NCBI RefSeq assembly: GCF_029168945.1
Contig: NC_083604.1
Coordinates: 29,507,686 to 29,571,685, forward strand
DNA: 64,000 nucleotides
DNA from: Cannabis sativa
Taxonomy: Eukaryota; Streptophyta; Magnoliopsida; Rosales; Cannabaceae
Reading direction: 5' to 3'
Shown: positions 25,401-37,079 of the stretch, piece after piece
How positions within the stretch are numbered: position 1 is the first letter of the stretch
How the letters are laid out: the number at the start of each line of letters is the position of its first letter
The notes under the pieces: generated by a model
Database searches by the model: none
What the model was told of the DNA's origin: nothing
What the model saw: the letters and a program-made list of their open reading frames with translations, nothing else
Program-made: the position numbers and the translations under genes

Positions 25401-26275
25401 TAATTTTGTAACAACTTAAATTGAATATTTTTCTAAATATTTATTGGAAATTATTACTAAGATGGAAATAATTCATGTTATTTTCATATCCATCTACGTA
25501 AAATTTATAAATATTAAATTTAAATTTATATTTAGAATTTTTCATTCTAAATTTGAAATTTTAATTAAATAAATATATATATTTAAAATAAATAGATTAA
25601 AATAAATATTAGAAGAAAATACACTTTAAATAATGAGCTTTGTTATTAGGACATTCGATCTCCATTGTTGGTCTTACAATAGTTAAATGTTTTCAATATA
25701 ACCTCGAGACGCTAGACTTCGTCCCCCTTATGGATTGTTATTTGTTGAACGCATTTAACACGGTAAGATCTCATTTGATAAGTGTTTTGTAAGTTTTCGT
25801 CTCTATTAGACTCTCCCCTACGGTGACTACTTAGACATAAAATTATAAAACATGAAACAATGGTGGAAGCTCATCAAATGAGAATAACCTTGACTCTCGC
25901 CTACCGGGACAACGTTGGATTCTTATTTTGATCGAATAAAAGGTTGCTAGAATGGTTGCATTTTAGATGAGATGACAACTCTATTCAATGAATGATACTT
26001 TGACTCTCGCCTACCGGGACACTGTATCAGTTTGTTGGAAACCTTAGAAATTATTTAGGATTGTATGTTTTAGGATTTTCACTTGTCCTTCCTACTTGCT
26101 AGATGTTTAATAATTTCTGAATTATGTATGAATTTATATTGAACCATGTTATTTTTTTGTTATTAAATTGTAGTTTAATTTCGAATCTTCATTGTTGGTC
26201 TAACTTGGTTTGTTTATCTAATGAGATAAATCCCTAATGGATTTTTCACCATTAGACATACATAATAGTGTTAGA
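22468..26275 (+). other. Copia-B untranslated leader
   Basis: No gene is present. The leader contains the GC-rich island (22720-22880) with CGTGCGCGCGG and the palindrome TATGCA-A-TGCATA (22862-22874). Long AT-rich DNA follows, with a better conserved block at 23880-24370 (TTTGGGCCTTGTGTGAGAG). The pre-gag motif occurs twice (25890-25911 and 26000-26021, TTGACTCTCGCCTACCGGGAC). Confidence 0.7.
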
Positions 26276-28844
26276 TCTCAAAAGATAAATATTGTATATG
26301 CAACATCTAGTTGTTCATCAATTGATGACACCTTAGACTAGTATTTTTACAATATGAAACAAGAAGATTGTATAAATAAGATTACTTTGTCTTTTGCTAA
26401 TCGAAGCATCGTTGGATTCTTATTTAAAAACGAAATTATCCTAATTCCTCTTAGCTTATTCATTTCGAATTAGCTCAATACATATCATTGGATGAATGGT
26501 CTATAAATCATTTCATTTCATTCTATTTTCTCTTAAGAAATTAAATGACGCATATGATTATAATCCCGAAATTCTATTCCAAAATGATAAAAATCCTCAA
26601 TCTTAGATATCTCCTACTTGTATGGGCAAATCAGACTTAAGAGTTATATTAGTAGTGGTGGTCCAAGAAAGTATTACTCATTATATTTGGTATAAATTTA
26701 AGTCTTTGACTTTAACTTTAGATTCCAAACAGAAATATTCTTACATTTCTAATTCCAGAATACAATACAGTTACACTGTCACAAGTGTTTAATAACCATC
26801 TTATATTAATGGATTCAAAAACTGTATGCTAAGTATGGAATATGAGTTTAGTATTCTGTGACAGGATCCACTTGCACTATTCTATGAACTCTTTGAAGTA
26901 ACTAAACATAAGTCATCAAAAAGACACAACCACATTTTTTTTTTAATCTATGGCATTTGTATCTTGTTCATAGTGGTTTTGACAAGATCAATCTCTGCAA
27001 AGAGTTAATATGCCTATATCCACTGAAAGTTGTTCATCTCATTCGTAGATGGATGTACATTCAGGGGTGGATATGAGCTTTTCGTTATATTCTTAAAACG
27101 ATGATTGTAGATTATACCTTATGCAAAGAAATTTGAAATGTTTGAAAAATTTCTGACTTCTAGCAATGGTGATTAACCATTAAGGTAAGTGGTTAAAGAT
27201 CTTGCGAACTGATAGGGGTGGAGAAGTAGTTAGTAAATATGGAGTTCAAAGATCATTATTTTGATTTTTGAATTATATCCAAACTTACCTCCCAAGAAAT
27301 TTCGATTTGCATATTGATGATTAGTAACTAGTTGTTGCCTAAGTCCTTCTATGGTAATACAATTTCAGAATGATGTAATGGTTGTATACTTAATGTAAAT
27401 CATTACTAGATTCATGGATGACCTAATCAAAATCTTAAGAAAAGCTAGAACTGTTAACCATGGTTTGCTAGCTATTCTAAGTGATTAGGGGTGGACCATC
27501 CCATAGTCAATAGATAAGAAAGTGTTTGTTTAAACAAATACTACTTTTCTAAGAAAATGACTAAGTCTGAAAAGTAGCAAATAAAGGAGATATTTTTTTC
27601 TTGATTCCATAAGTGTTCTATCATCTTATTTGACATATGATGATCCCACTGCCTCTGTTGTCTTGTCACAACCAAAGAGGTCAATACCATTTAGTTTTCT
27701 TAGACATAATTCACGGTACCTTGTCGTAGTGGGAGAGTTTCTAGGAACTCACCTTCTTATGACTTGGAAGACACTAGTGATTAAAATCCATTGTGAGTTT
27801 AAACAAGTAATGGATTGTCAAGATAAGAAACTAAGAACAAAAGCCAATAGAATTATGGTTTAATCCATTCACATGGAATAACCTAAAGTTTTCTATTACA
27901 AGGACATAAAAGAAAATTTTACTTAATAAGTCTATTCAATGTACTTAACAAAACTTCCTGTTCCTAGTTAGGTTTGAGTTTATCTAAACCTATGGCTTGT
28001 GGTATACCTGGTAATTACTTACTCTAATGCAAGCAACTTACTTAATTAAGATGCTGAAGCATTTTTTTTCTAATGGCAATCTATAGAAGCTTCTCGACTT
28101 CTAGGCATAGATTTTAATTTATCTAAGGAAAAGTCTCAACTATTCCAGAAAAGATAAAGCCATGAAAGAATTTCTTAAATCAACAGTGAGAGCTCTTAGA
28201 TATGCTTTTCTATGCCTTAGACCAGACACCTACTGTTGAGTGGGAGTAATGAGTAGGTATCAGATTAATCTAGGAGAAGAACATTGGAAGACAATCAAGT
28301 AAATCTTAAGATTAAGAAGAGGAACTATATGTTAGTCGATAAGGGTGTGTTTAAAACTCTTAGACTACACCACATCAGATTTCTAGACTTGCCTTTGTGT
28401 TAGAAAGTCTGCTGATAAGATGGTGATTACTCTGGGGGTGGAATAGTGATTTTGGAGAAGTGTAAAAACCTATCTAAAGTCTCTACATCTACCAAAAAGG
28501 GACTGAATGTTAAAGTTGCAGGAAAGGTACTTATTCAGTCTAAGGAAAGTTCTATACATTTTTGGCACCATTCCAAATTGCCTTAAATACTAGTGTTACT
28601 TCCTGAATAACCAATAAGTAATTGCCAAAGGTATAGAATCCAGTATCCCAAGAGAGTAGACATATAGAGAGGAATTTCACATTATCAAAGATTTTGTGAT
28701 TAAGGAAGAGTAATGGTGGAGGAAAGGCTGTGGTTAATTCAATCTTTCAGATCCTATTACGAGGAGTTTACTACTACTACACTTGATTTGTATATCAAGG
28801 TGTTGAGATTATTTGAAATGCACATTTTGTTTTATATTAGTGCA
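26276..28844 (+). pseudogene. Copia-B pol relic
   Basis: This is eroded pol with no usable frame, nearly line-for-line the same as Copia-A 28-2532. Recognisable against Copia-G are the integrase core (about 27025-27160), CTTGCGAACTGATAGGGGTG (about 27203, the second catalytic region), the linker (about 27700-27790), RT (about 27880-27970) and RNase H (about 28200-28470). The second catalytic aspartate codon (GAT) is still present here, although it is lost in Copia-G. The 77-codon frame at 27630 is a chance frame across the linker relic. Confidence 0.75.
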
Positions 28845-28854
28845 AGTGGGAGTT
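28845..28854 (+). promoter_or_regulatory. Polypurine tract of Copia-B
   Basis: AGTGGGAGTT lies next to the 3' LTR start, identical to the other plus-strand Copia elements in the window. Confidence 0.8.
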
Positions 28855-30748
28855 TGTTGGGTTTTATGCCCTAAATAAAACTCAGTTCAATATAATCAGA
28901 TTTACTTATTAATATAGATCAGAAATAACATTTAATGTTGCATGGTTCACTTGATTTATTTCATGATTATATGTACATAAGGTATGAATTCTATTTAACT
29001 CCAAAACATATCAATTTGTTAATGATTATAGTGTTGTCAACATAGTGGAATATAATCTTAATTATATGTTCGAAAGTTTATTCCCTGATTTGTAAGAACA
29101 CTGGATTTAGACTGACATGGTATAATTAGCGATAGGTATTCTTACACCTTGGATAAGTGTTATGTCCTTTCCAGGACATTGGCAAAGTATACCAGCATCG
29201 GATGTATGGAGTACACATCGGAAGGGACCGATATTGAACTTTGATTAGATATATTAGAATTTACCGTAATATCTATTCAATTCAATATGACCTGTTGATC
29301 CTAGATCAAGTGATCTTAATCCTGATATGATTAGGTTCAATCTCAAGAGTGTTATTCGTGTTCTTTGATTTGTTAGTTAAGCCTACTTTTGGGTCAGGGT
29401 GATACTTACATTTTGGGAACACGGTAGTGCAATTGAGTGGGAGCGCTAACATAAATATGGAATCTATAGCTTCTATCTGGCGAATAGAAAGTAAAGGATG
29501 ATTTCCTTCGAGCTTAACCAAACAAAAATAAATGGTGGAGATCTCATTTCACTTAGCTGAAATATCATTTACACAGGGTTAAGTGTTTTAAGGATAAAAT
29601 ACACTGTAGGGTGTTACGGTAATTTAATCCCTTTACAGTGTAAATAATCTATATAGACGATCATTTATCTCATTAGGGTTATAACAATGGATAACTAATG
29701 ATGTGTCTATATCGTGGAACATATAGAGCGTTCTATATACTGAGAGTGCAATTCTATGTTCTATGCGTGGATTCAACGAAGAATTAATAATTCAGTGAAT
29801 TTAAGATATAAATTCTTGATCTGCTTATTGGAAGCTCGGATATATAGACCCATGGTCCCCATACTAGTTGAGACCATACTGCTTGTAAGACTCAGTTAAT
29901 TGATTTTGATTAATCAATTATAATTCTAAAGTTAGACTATGTCTACTTTGTGAATTTTCACTAAGCAAGGGCGAAATTGTAAAGAAAAGAGATTCTAGGT
30001 TTATTTATTAATTAAGAGACTTTATATGTCTAATTAATAAATATATTAAATGACAATATTATTTAATAATTAATTTTTAGTTATTAAATAATTAGAATTG
30101 GCATTTAAATGTTTGAATTTAAAAATTGACGTTTTTGAGAAAATGAGATGCAGAAATGATAAAACAGCAACATTGCAAAAGTGAGGCCCATTATCCAAGG
30201 CCCATGGCCGGCCACACTTATAGGGTTTCATCATTTATTTTTTCATTATTTTAATGCCAAATAATTCTAACCTAAACCTAGGTGGTTACCTATAAATGGA
30301 TAGTGATGGCTCTCATTTACACTTAACTTTGTGAACTTCTGTCAGATGAAAACTGAGCCTCTATCTTTTCTCTATAGGCCGAACCTCTTCCCTTCTCTTT
30401 TCTTCTCTAAATTTTCGAAGTCCTTGAGTGAATGAGTGAGTGCCCACCCACATCAAGTGGTATCTCAATCATAGTGTCTAAGACTGTGGAAAACCATCCA
30501 ACAAGAAGGAGAATTAGCATCAAAGGAACGAGAGAAAGAGATCCAGGTTCAGATATTGATAATGCTCTGCTACAGAAAGGAATCAAGGGCTATATATCTG
30601 AACGGAAGGAGTCATTATATTCCGTTGCATCCAATGTAAGGTTTCCTAAACTTTATATGTGTTTATTTCATTGTTTTAGAATTCATATTAGGATGTTAAT
30701 GAAACATACTTGTTAGTAAATCTAGATCCTGGTAAAATATATCCAACA
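28855..30748 (+). repeat. Copia-B 3' LTR
   Basis: The LTR is 1,894 bp, from TGTTGGGTTTTATGCCC to ATCCAACA, followed by GTACA. TATAAAT is at 30291-30297. The 94-codon frame at 30432 lies wholly inside the LTR and is not a gene. Confidence 0.92.
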
Positions 30749-30753
30749 GTACA

Positions 30754-31281
30754 GGCCCTGACAAGAAGAATAGCGACACTTAACAGATTCATTTTGAAGT
30801 CAACTGATAATTGTGTATCGTTCTTCATATATTGCGAGGCAACAAAAAGTTTGAGTGGACAAAAGAGTACGAAGAGGCCTTTCAGAGCATAAAAAGGCAT
30901 CTCTCAACACCTCCAGTTTTGGTGAAACTAATAACTGGAGAGACACTATTTCTTTATTTAGCCATCTCGGAAGATGCGATTAGTGCAACTATAGTGCGAG
31001 AAGAGGGTAAGCACCGGTAACCTATTTACGACGTAAGTAAAAGGTTACTAGGGGCAGAACCTAGGTATCCCCCTCTACAAGAACTCGATTTCTGCCTAGT
31101 CCATGCGTCTTGCAATATACGACCACGTTTCTAGGCTCACCCCATAAAAGTGTTAACCGATCCGCCCTTGAGACAAGTTTTATCAAAACTAGATGTTTCT
31201 GGAAGATTGATAAAATGATCGATTGAACTGGGCCAGTTCGATATAACATACCATCCTTAAACATCCATCAAGGGTCAAGCT
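30754..31281 (+). pseudogene. pol: Tat-clade RNase H (RT-linked)
   Basis: The Tat pol resumes after Copia-B with ALTRRIATLNRFI, a typical RT-RNase H connection, then FEWTKEYEEAFQ and an RNase H-like stretch (FLYLAISEDAISATIV). In-frame stops at about 31018, 31129, 31216 and 31259 and a frame change near 30820 show decay. The stretch from 31021 onward is repeated at 40796. It joins directly to the second RNase H domain. Confidence 0.75.
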
Positions 31282-31764
31282 TTGGCTGACTTCTTGATAG
31301 AAGGTATAACCCTAGAGGAAATCCCACCTGATAAGCAAGATGCAGAAACCTGGAAGTTATATGTGGATGGCGCAATCAACGAACAGGGTTCAGGTCCAGG
31401 GGTAATATTAATATCGTTGGAAGGCTTTAAGTTTCACTATGCTCTAAAATTCCAATTTGACGCATCAAATAATGAGGCTAAATATCAAGCCTTGATCGCC
31501 GGCTTAAAGATAGCAAAGGCCTTGAACGTCAAAAATCTCATTTGTCATAGTGATTCCAAGCTGATCGTGAACCAGGTCCTCGGGGAATACTAGGCCAAAG
31601 GCTTGAAAATGGAAAAGTATTTAGAGAAAGTTTGCAAGAACTAAGAAAGATTCAATTACTTTAAAATCGAACAAATTCCGAGAGCACAAAACTCCAACGA
31701 CGACGCCTTAGCGAAGCTGGGCTCGCAGAAAGACCTGGATGAATTAAACCTGGTTCCGGTAGAA
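31282..31764 (+). pseudogene. pol: Tat archaeal-like second RNase H
   Basis: The reading frame holds ADFLIEG followed by an RNase H fold with its acidic residues visible: D in KLYVDGA, E in NNEAKY and D in CHSDSK. The frame stops at 31591-31593, with further pol-like sequence to 31764. A second, archaeal-type RNase H between the RT-linked RNase H and integrase is a known mark of the plant Tat lineage (Ogre/Retand relatives), which is why this element is assigned there. The domain is repeated at 41057. Confidence 0.8.
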
Positions 31765-32573
31765 TTGCTGAGCGAGCCAAGTATATGTGAAACTGAAGGC
31801 GTCAAGATTATAGATAGCTATACAACATGGATGATGCCTATTATCAACTATTTACTCGACGGACAGCTTCCAAATGACAAAAACGAGGTACGAAAACTAT
31901 TGTATACAGTGCCTCGCTACACAATGATTGAAGGCAAACTATATAGAAGAGGGTATTCAATGCCCCTACTTTGGTGTGTTCCTCCCGCAGAGGCAAACTA
32001 AATCATTAGAGAAATTCATGAAGGCTTCTGTGGGGATCATGCGGGTTGCAAAGTCTGTCTAAAAAGATCATTAGACAAGGATATTACTGGCCAACGATCA
32101 ATAAGGACACACATGAGTTTGTCAAGAAATGTGATAAATGTCAGAGATTTTCACATATACCTCACGTACCGCCAACTGAACTTAGAATGATGACCTCGCC
32201 CTACCCATTTGCTATATGGGGGATCGACCTAATTGGGGCATTACCCACTGGGCGAGGAGGAGCTAAGTATGTGATGGTAGCAGTCGACTTCTTCACTAAA
32301 TGGACGGAGGTCGAGCCCCTCGTATCCATAACCTACAAGAAAGTCCTTGACTCTGTTGTAAAGAACATTATCTGTAGGTTTGGAATTCCCTTAAAGATAG
32401 TATCTGATAATGAAACCCAATTTGATGGCGACTTGTTCACTAAATTCTACGAGAGGAATAAAATTATCAAAAGCTTCTCGTCAGTATCCAGGCCTCAGGC
32501 AAATGGACATGTAGAAGCCGTTAATAAAACCCTAAAGGGTACTATAAAGAAGAAGTTAGATCATATGGGTTGA
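31765..32573 (+). pseudogene. pol: Tat-clade integrase
   Basis: The piece at 31765-32001 leads into the HHCC zinc domain (IHEGFCGDHAG near 32010-32045, then CDKCQRF near 32130). A stop at 31999-32001 and a frame change near 32045 separate it from the core. The core at 32046-32573 shows the first aspartate in WGIDLIGALP, the second in SDNETQFDG and the glutamate in HVEAVNKTLK. The catalytic triad is thus intact in a broken frame. The domain is repeated at 41540-42348 with three visible base differences over the whole 2.27-kb block. Confidence 0.85.
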
Positions 32574-33055
32574 CGAGCTACCTCAGGTGCTCTGGGCCCA
32601 CAGAACTATAGAGAAGACAGTAACGGGACACACTCCTTTCTCGCTAGCATTTGGCTCGGAAGCGATGCTGCTTGTTGAAGTGAATATATTGACTCATAGA
32701 AGAGATTTTTACAATCAAGAAGAAAACTAGAAACTTTTAAAATTGTTCTTGGATCTACTTGAGGGAAAACAAACTGAGTCACAAGTTACCGACACTGCAT
32801 ACCAACACCGAGTCACGAGATACTTCAACAAAAGAGTCAAGAAAAGATTATTCAATGTTTGAGATTTGGTGTTAAGACGAGTCTTTGTAAATACGAGAGA
32901 TGCATCAGCAGGAGTGTTCAACCCGAACAGGGAGGATCCATATGTCATCAAAGCAGTAGTTGGAGTCGTAGTCAATAAATTGGCTCAACCTGATGGCTCG
33001 CTAATAAAAACTACTAGAACGCAAAACATTTGCAACCCTACTATCAATAAATAAA
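32574..33055 (+). pseudogene. pol: Tat integrase C-terminal end
   Basis: After a stop at 32571-32573 the sequence still reads, across frames, as the usual Tat post-integrase region: ELPQVLWAHRT, then THRRDFYN, then a stop before DLVLRRVFVNTRDASAGVF. It ends at the stop TAA near 33052. It repeats at 42349-42830. Confidence 0.7.
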
Positions 33056-33288
33056 TGATGTAACTCGCATTACTTATGTAAGCTTTAAATTTAGTAATGA
33101 ATAAAGAGAATCATTTATATTAAGTAATTACAAATTTTCATTCTTTAAAATTACTTAAGGGGCATTTATGTATGACTAACCGCAATTCATTTGAAAAAAC
33201 ATTGTCTAATGCAAACCCGCCATTTCAAAAAAAAAAAAATTGAAATTCAAAGGTTCTCGACTAAACCTCTTTGACGAAAGTGGAGTCA
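33056..33288 (+). other. Tat 3' untranslated tail, first piece
   Basis: This is non-coding and includes a 13-base A run (33227-33239). It ends in the first unit of a short tandem repeat (CTAAACCTCTTTGACGAAAG) that continues at 45283 beyond Gypsy-F. AGTCA (33284-33288) is the left target duplication of Gypsy-F. Confidence 0.7.
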
Positions 33289-35505
33289 TGTAAAGCCCGC
33301 TTAGTTAATTTGGAAATTAGCAGTTATTTATGTTAATCAGGAAATTATTTATAGCCATTTAAATAATTTATTATGGAATTCAGATATGCATGAGTATGTT
33401 ATCAGCAGTTATTATATTTCGCATTTCCGGTGTCCGGTATTTGGAACGCGGCGTTTGGCTCGCAGGAAATCACAACCTAGTATGTTAGTATTTTGGGGAC
33501 GGGTTTTAGACATTGGGAATGTCGGGAATGGCCGGGAATTTAGAATGTCCCAAAAATACCCCTTTAGTATGAATTATGTGATTTTATGGTGGAGGGGCAA
33601 AATGGTCTTTTTGCCCCATTAGTGTTTTGTCTTATATGATTTATTAAATGGAAAATGAATAATTAGTTATGTGATTATTTGGCTGAAATGGATTTTAAAA
33701 GATAGTATATTATGTTATTAATGTCTTTTTCCAACACTTAGTTTTTTTGAAAAGAAATTCCAACACACACACTCACTCAAAGCTCTCTCTTTCTCCCTCA
33801 TTTCGGCTGGATCTTGGGCTGCTAGGGCAGAGATTTTTCCTCTTCAAAGCTTGTGATTTTCTCCTCCTCTAAGTGTAATTCAAGTCTAGGTTGGATTCCT
33901 TTTACTTCCCTTTGTGTTTTATTCAAGAAAAATGATGAAAATGTGATTTGCATGTTGGATTTTTATGTTGTTGTTGCTGCTGTAATCTAGTGATTATTTT
34001 GTGTTTAAGCATGTTAGTTTAGGGTTGTTTTGATGCTTGATTACTAGGTTGAGCATGCTAGATGAAAATGTGTGAAAATTGATGATTTTGTGAGAAAATG
34101 TATGTTTTGTTTCTGTATAATTGCTGGTTGTTATTGTTAGTTTGCAGAGGTGTTTTAATGCTTAGTTAAGTAGAATTAACTAGGCTAGGGTGCATGCTAG
34201 AGGGTTTAACCAAGTTTGAGTTCTTGAACTCAAAGCTTGGTCTTCAATGGTGAAATTTGCTTGTGAGGTTTCTGGGTAGGTTTCGAGGCCTCGGAATGGT
34301 CATTTGGGACCTATGTAGGAGGTCCGGAAAGTTTGGGACCATTTGGGTTCGAATTGGTCAAGATATGGGAATTTTTTTGCTGCCGCCGAGGAACCGAATT
34401 CCGGTTGAGCATCCGGAATTCGGATGGGGGTTCGTATTTTCCCGAACCGGAATTCCGGTTGGGCAACCGATCGGATGGGGGATTTTTCAGAACCCTAGTT
34501 TTCCTCGTTTTTGGGTTTTTAGGGGTATTGCCATGCTTTTTATCGATAGGGAAACTTTTAGTTTCGAGTTTTAGTCCCCGGGAAGTGATTTGGCGTGTCA
34601 CTTATAGCGTTGTGGTTTTTATGGTTTAGGAGCCAGTAATCCGCCGTTCAGCTTCAATTCCAGTCAGGTTGACCGGCACACCTGAAATCGGAATCCAGGT
34701 AAGATTAGTATAACAGTATGCATATGTAGATTACATGTTTAGCGTGCATGTAGGAAGCCTGTTAGATTACATTAGATATGTATTTAGGCTTCGAACCACC
34801 CAACCCCTGTCACGTCGGTACGGTGGAGTATGACCAACAGCACGGAGTATGACCAGGTTCGACCGTCAGCCGACCGGTTGGTGGTTCGATCTTTATTGAC
34901 CTATCCGCGTCGGTACGAGGCTGAGTATGACCGCCACGGCGGAGTATGACCGGTTCGACCTATCAGGAGGATACTTGTCAATAGTGCGAGTCACGAACGT
35001 TCAAAACTCGCACCATGTTGGACATGGCAAGAAGTGCTCGGTACCATGTCGGACATGGCGATGGCGGGACTCGGTATCGTGTTGGACACGGCGATCGATT
35101 ATATGTATGATATTTTATGCTTTTCTTTGCGAGTCCGTCGACTCACGGTTTACTTTCATGTGTAGGTAAAGGCAAGGCGGTTGCGATGGACCGTGAGCGA
35201 GCTTATGGGATTGTACATGTCGGGGCGGTTGGGCACAGGAGCGTACGATCCTCGGGACGACGGGGCGAGATTTTGTAACGGTCGTTAGATGACCTCATTT
35301 TGATGTAAAAGTTGAATAGTAAAAACGTTTGTAAATATTTTTATAAATCGGGATCCCGAGACTTTTTGGTAAAATGGTTTATAAGTTTAATGAAAAAGCA
35401 AAATTTTAATTAATCACGTTTTTCCATAAACCTCGTTGATTAGCAACGAGCCGCACAAGACGTTTAAAAATCACGTAATACGCCTAAGTTAGTTAGGGTG
35501 TTACA
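33289..35505 (+). repeat. Gypsy-F 5' LTR
   Basis: The LTR is 2,217 bp, from TGTAAAGCCCGCTTAG to TTAGGGTGTTACA. It differs from the LTR at 43062-45277 mainly by small swaps and indels at CAG, CTG and CCGG sites, concentrated in the GC-rich part (34380-35250). A threefold repeat of about 32 bp lies at 35007-35099. Confidence 0.9.
35007..35099 (+). repeat. Threefold tandem repeat in Gypsy-F 5' LTR
   Basis: There are three units of about 30-33 bp, each built on CTCGGTACCATGTTGGACAT with changes. The same array at 44776-44868 reads CTCAGTACCATG, and its units end GCAGTAG or GCAGTCAG instead of GCGATGG or GCGATCG. Confidence 0.7.
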
Positions 35506-35508
35506 ATT

Positions 35509-35521
35509 TGGTATCGTAGCC
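35509..35521 (+). promoter_or_regulatory. Primer-binding site of Gypsy-F
   Basis: TGGTATCGTAGCC starts three bases after the LTR. It matches the initiator tRNA-Met site TGGTATCAGAGCC except for CGT where CAG would stand in TATCAGAG, another change at a CAG site. Confidence 0.7.
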
Positions 35522-35789
35522 GCTGTGTTGTCTTCCGAAGATCGTCACGACATGTACAATCATCATCGCCAGCTAGCTCGGTTCACGGTTCGCAAGCCTT
35601 TATTGCTTTAGTAGTTTATTTTATTCAAGGTTATGAAAAAGAAAAGCCTCGTTAGGAAGCATGTTAGTAGCCCGATAGTAGAATAGGCGCATGTTTCATT
35701 TCTAATTTCCAAATTAAGCGGCACTAGTAAGCTCGCCTTGAATACGACACGATATGCCAACTCTTGGTTTCGCGAGGGCGGTTCTAACT

Positions 35790-37050
35790 AGATGGACGCC
35801 GGGCGGACTACCGGGAGTCGAGGCAACTCGGTGGGGTCGAATCGGGAGAGGGAGCTCGGTTTCCCCCACCTCGCTTGGGGGGCCGAGGTAGAGGTCCCCG
35901 AGGCGGGGCTCGTGGTCGGGGTGATGAGAACCCGCCACAAGGGCTGCCCGAGCTCCCCACCGATCGGGGAGCCCCGAATTGGGAGTTACGGTTTGCGGAA
36001 ATGCAAGCCGGGATCGAAGAACAAGACCTCGAGATTCGGAGGTTGAGACGGCGGGGTGCTCCCCGGTTCCAAGCGTGCAGGTTCCGGCGGCACCGCTCCC
36101 CGCTACGCCCAGCCGAGATGGTAGTGGCGGCCCACGGATTGGAACCTTTATATGAGCGGTTCGGAAGCAAGCACCTCCGGTATTCCCGGGAGGTCCGGAT
36201 GTGTCGAAAGCCGAGCAAGGGCTTACGGTGATCACCAGATTACGAACTTTATGGGTGTCACCGGCAACGACAGAGTGGTGTGCGCCACATTCCAGTTCCA
36301 GGAGGATGCCCTGGTATGGTGGGACATGGTGTCTCAGATTCACGACGTCACCACCATGACTTGGGAGAGGTTCCAGGAACTCTTCAACGCGAAGTACTAC
36401 AATGAGGCGGTTAGAAGCGCCAAGAGAAAGGAATTCGTTCACCCGACCCCGGCGGGAGAACATGACCGTCACCGAGTATACTACTCGGTTTGACCGGAGG
36501 CGAGGTTAGCCTCGGGTATTGTGCCGACCGACTTCAGCAGAAAGGAGAAGTATCTGGACGGGTTGAATCCCAAGATCAGGCATGACCTGATGATTACCAC
36601 CGACGACAGCACCACCTACGCTCAGATGGTGGAGAAGGCACTGCGAGCTGAGGGCGCAGTGGGGTGCATGTCAGAGTTAGCTAGTACTCCGGTTGGTGGC
36701 GGAGCTCTACCTCCTCGCATCGGGCTTCAGCGGGGAGTAGTGGTTCGGCCATTGATCGAGGAAGAGGGGCACCCACTCGCTCCGGCGGCTCGAGTCGAAC
36801 AAGAGGTTCCGGGGGAACCGGGAATAGAGGGAGTCCTCCGGTGGTAATGAGACTCGCTTCTCCTATCCCGAGTGCCCCTAGGCCGCGCAGGCACCATCGG
36901 GGAGAGTGCAAGGGGCAGGGGATGCTTTCATTGTGGCATGCCCGGCACTTCAAGCAGGGAATGTCCCCGGCTCCGCCGGAGGCACCGAGAGCTCCGGCGA
37001 TGCCCACTCCAGCCCGGGGTATTCGCGATCACGCGGGCGATGCGGATGCC
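35790..37050 (+). pseudogene. gag: Gypsy-F gag, heavily frameshifted
   Basis: This GC-rich region encodes a Ty3/gypsy Gag split over several frames. The retrotransposon Gag core is readable at about 36235-36440 (MGVTGNDRVVCATFQFQED, then ALVWWDMVSQ and RFQELFNAKYY). Its continuation is in another frame at 36521-36660 (KEKYLDGLNPKIRHDLMITT). A zinc knuckle near 36915-36970 begins CFHCGMPG and ends RECP in the same frame, but the histidine segment HFK falls in a different frame. The breaks fall at sites where CTGG, CAG or CCGG would be expected. No intact Gag can be made as written. Confidence 0.75.
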
Positions 37051-37079
37051 AGCCCATCGGTTGTTACGGGTCGATTCTT

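Larger units (their letters stand above)
20563..30748 (+). mobile_element. Copia-B, full non-autonomous element
   Basis: A 10,186-bp Ty1/copia element inserted in the Tat pol with GTACA duplications. It has two LTRs, a primer-binding site, a leader with GC island, the pre-gag block and then eroded pol. No gag is seen: the pre-gag block at about 25620-26100 is followed by a second start of similar text (TTCGATCT... versus TTCGAATCTTCATTGTTGG near 26178) and then by pol traces. LTRs, primer site and polypurine tract are complete, as needed for movement in trans. Confidence 0.9.

Noticed and set aside
31061..31264. A minus-strand frame duplicated exactly at 40836-41039
   Set aside because: It is antisense to the Tat RNase H, and the duplication belongs to the larger 2.27-kb block.
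34257..34629. Open frames of about 100 codons in the Gypsy-F LTR
   Set aside because: They lie wholly inside the LTR, and the frame differs between the two LTR copies because of small indels.
35714..36472. A 252-codon minus-strand frame across the Gypsy-F gag region
   Set aside because: It is antisense to a recognisable Gag core on the plus strand, in GC-rich DNA. It is a shadow frame without recognisable motifs.
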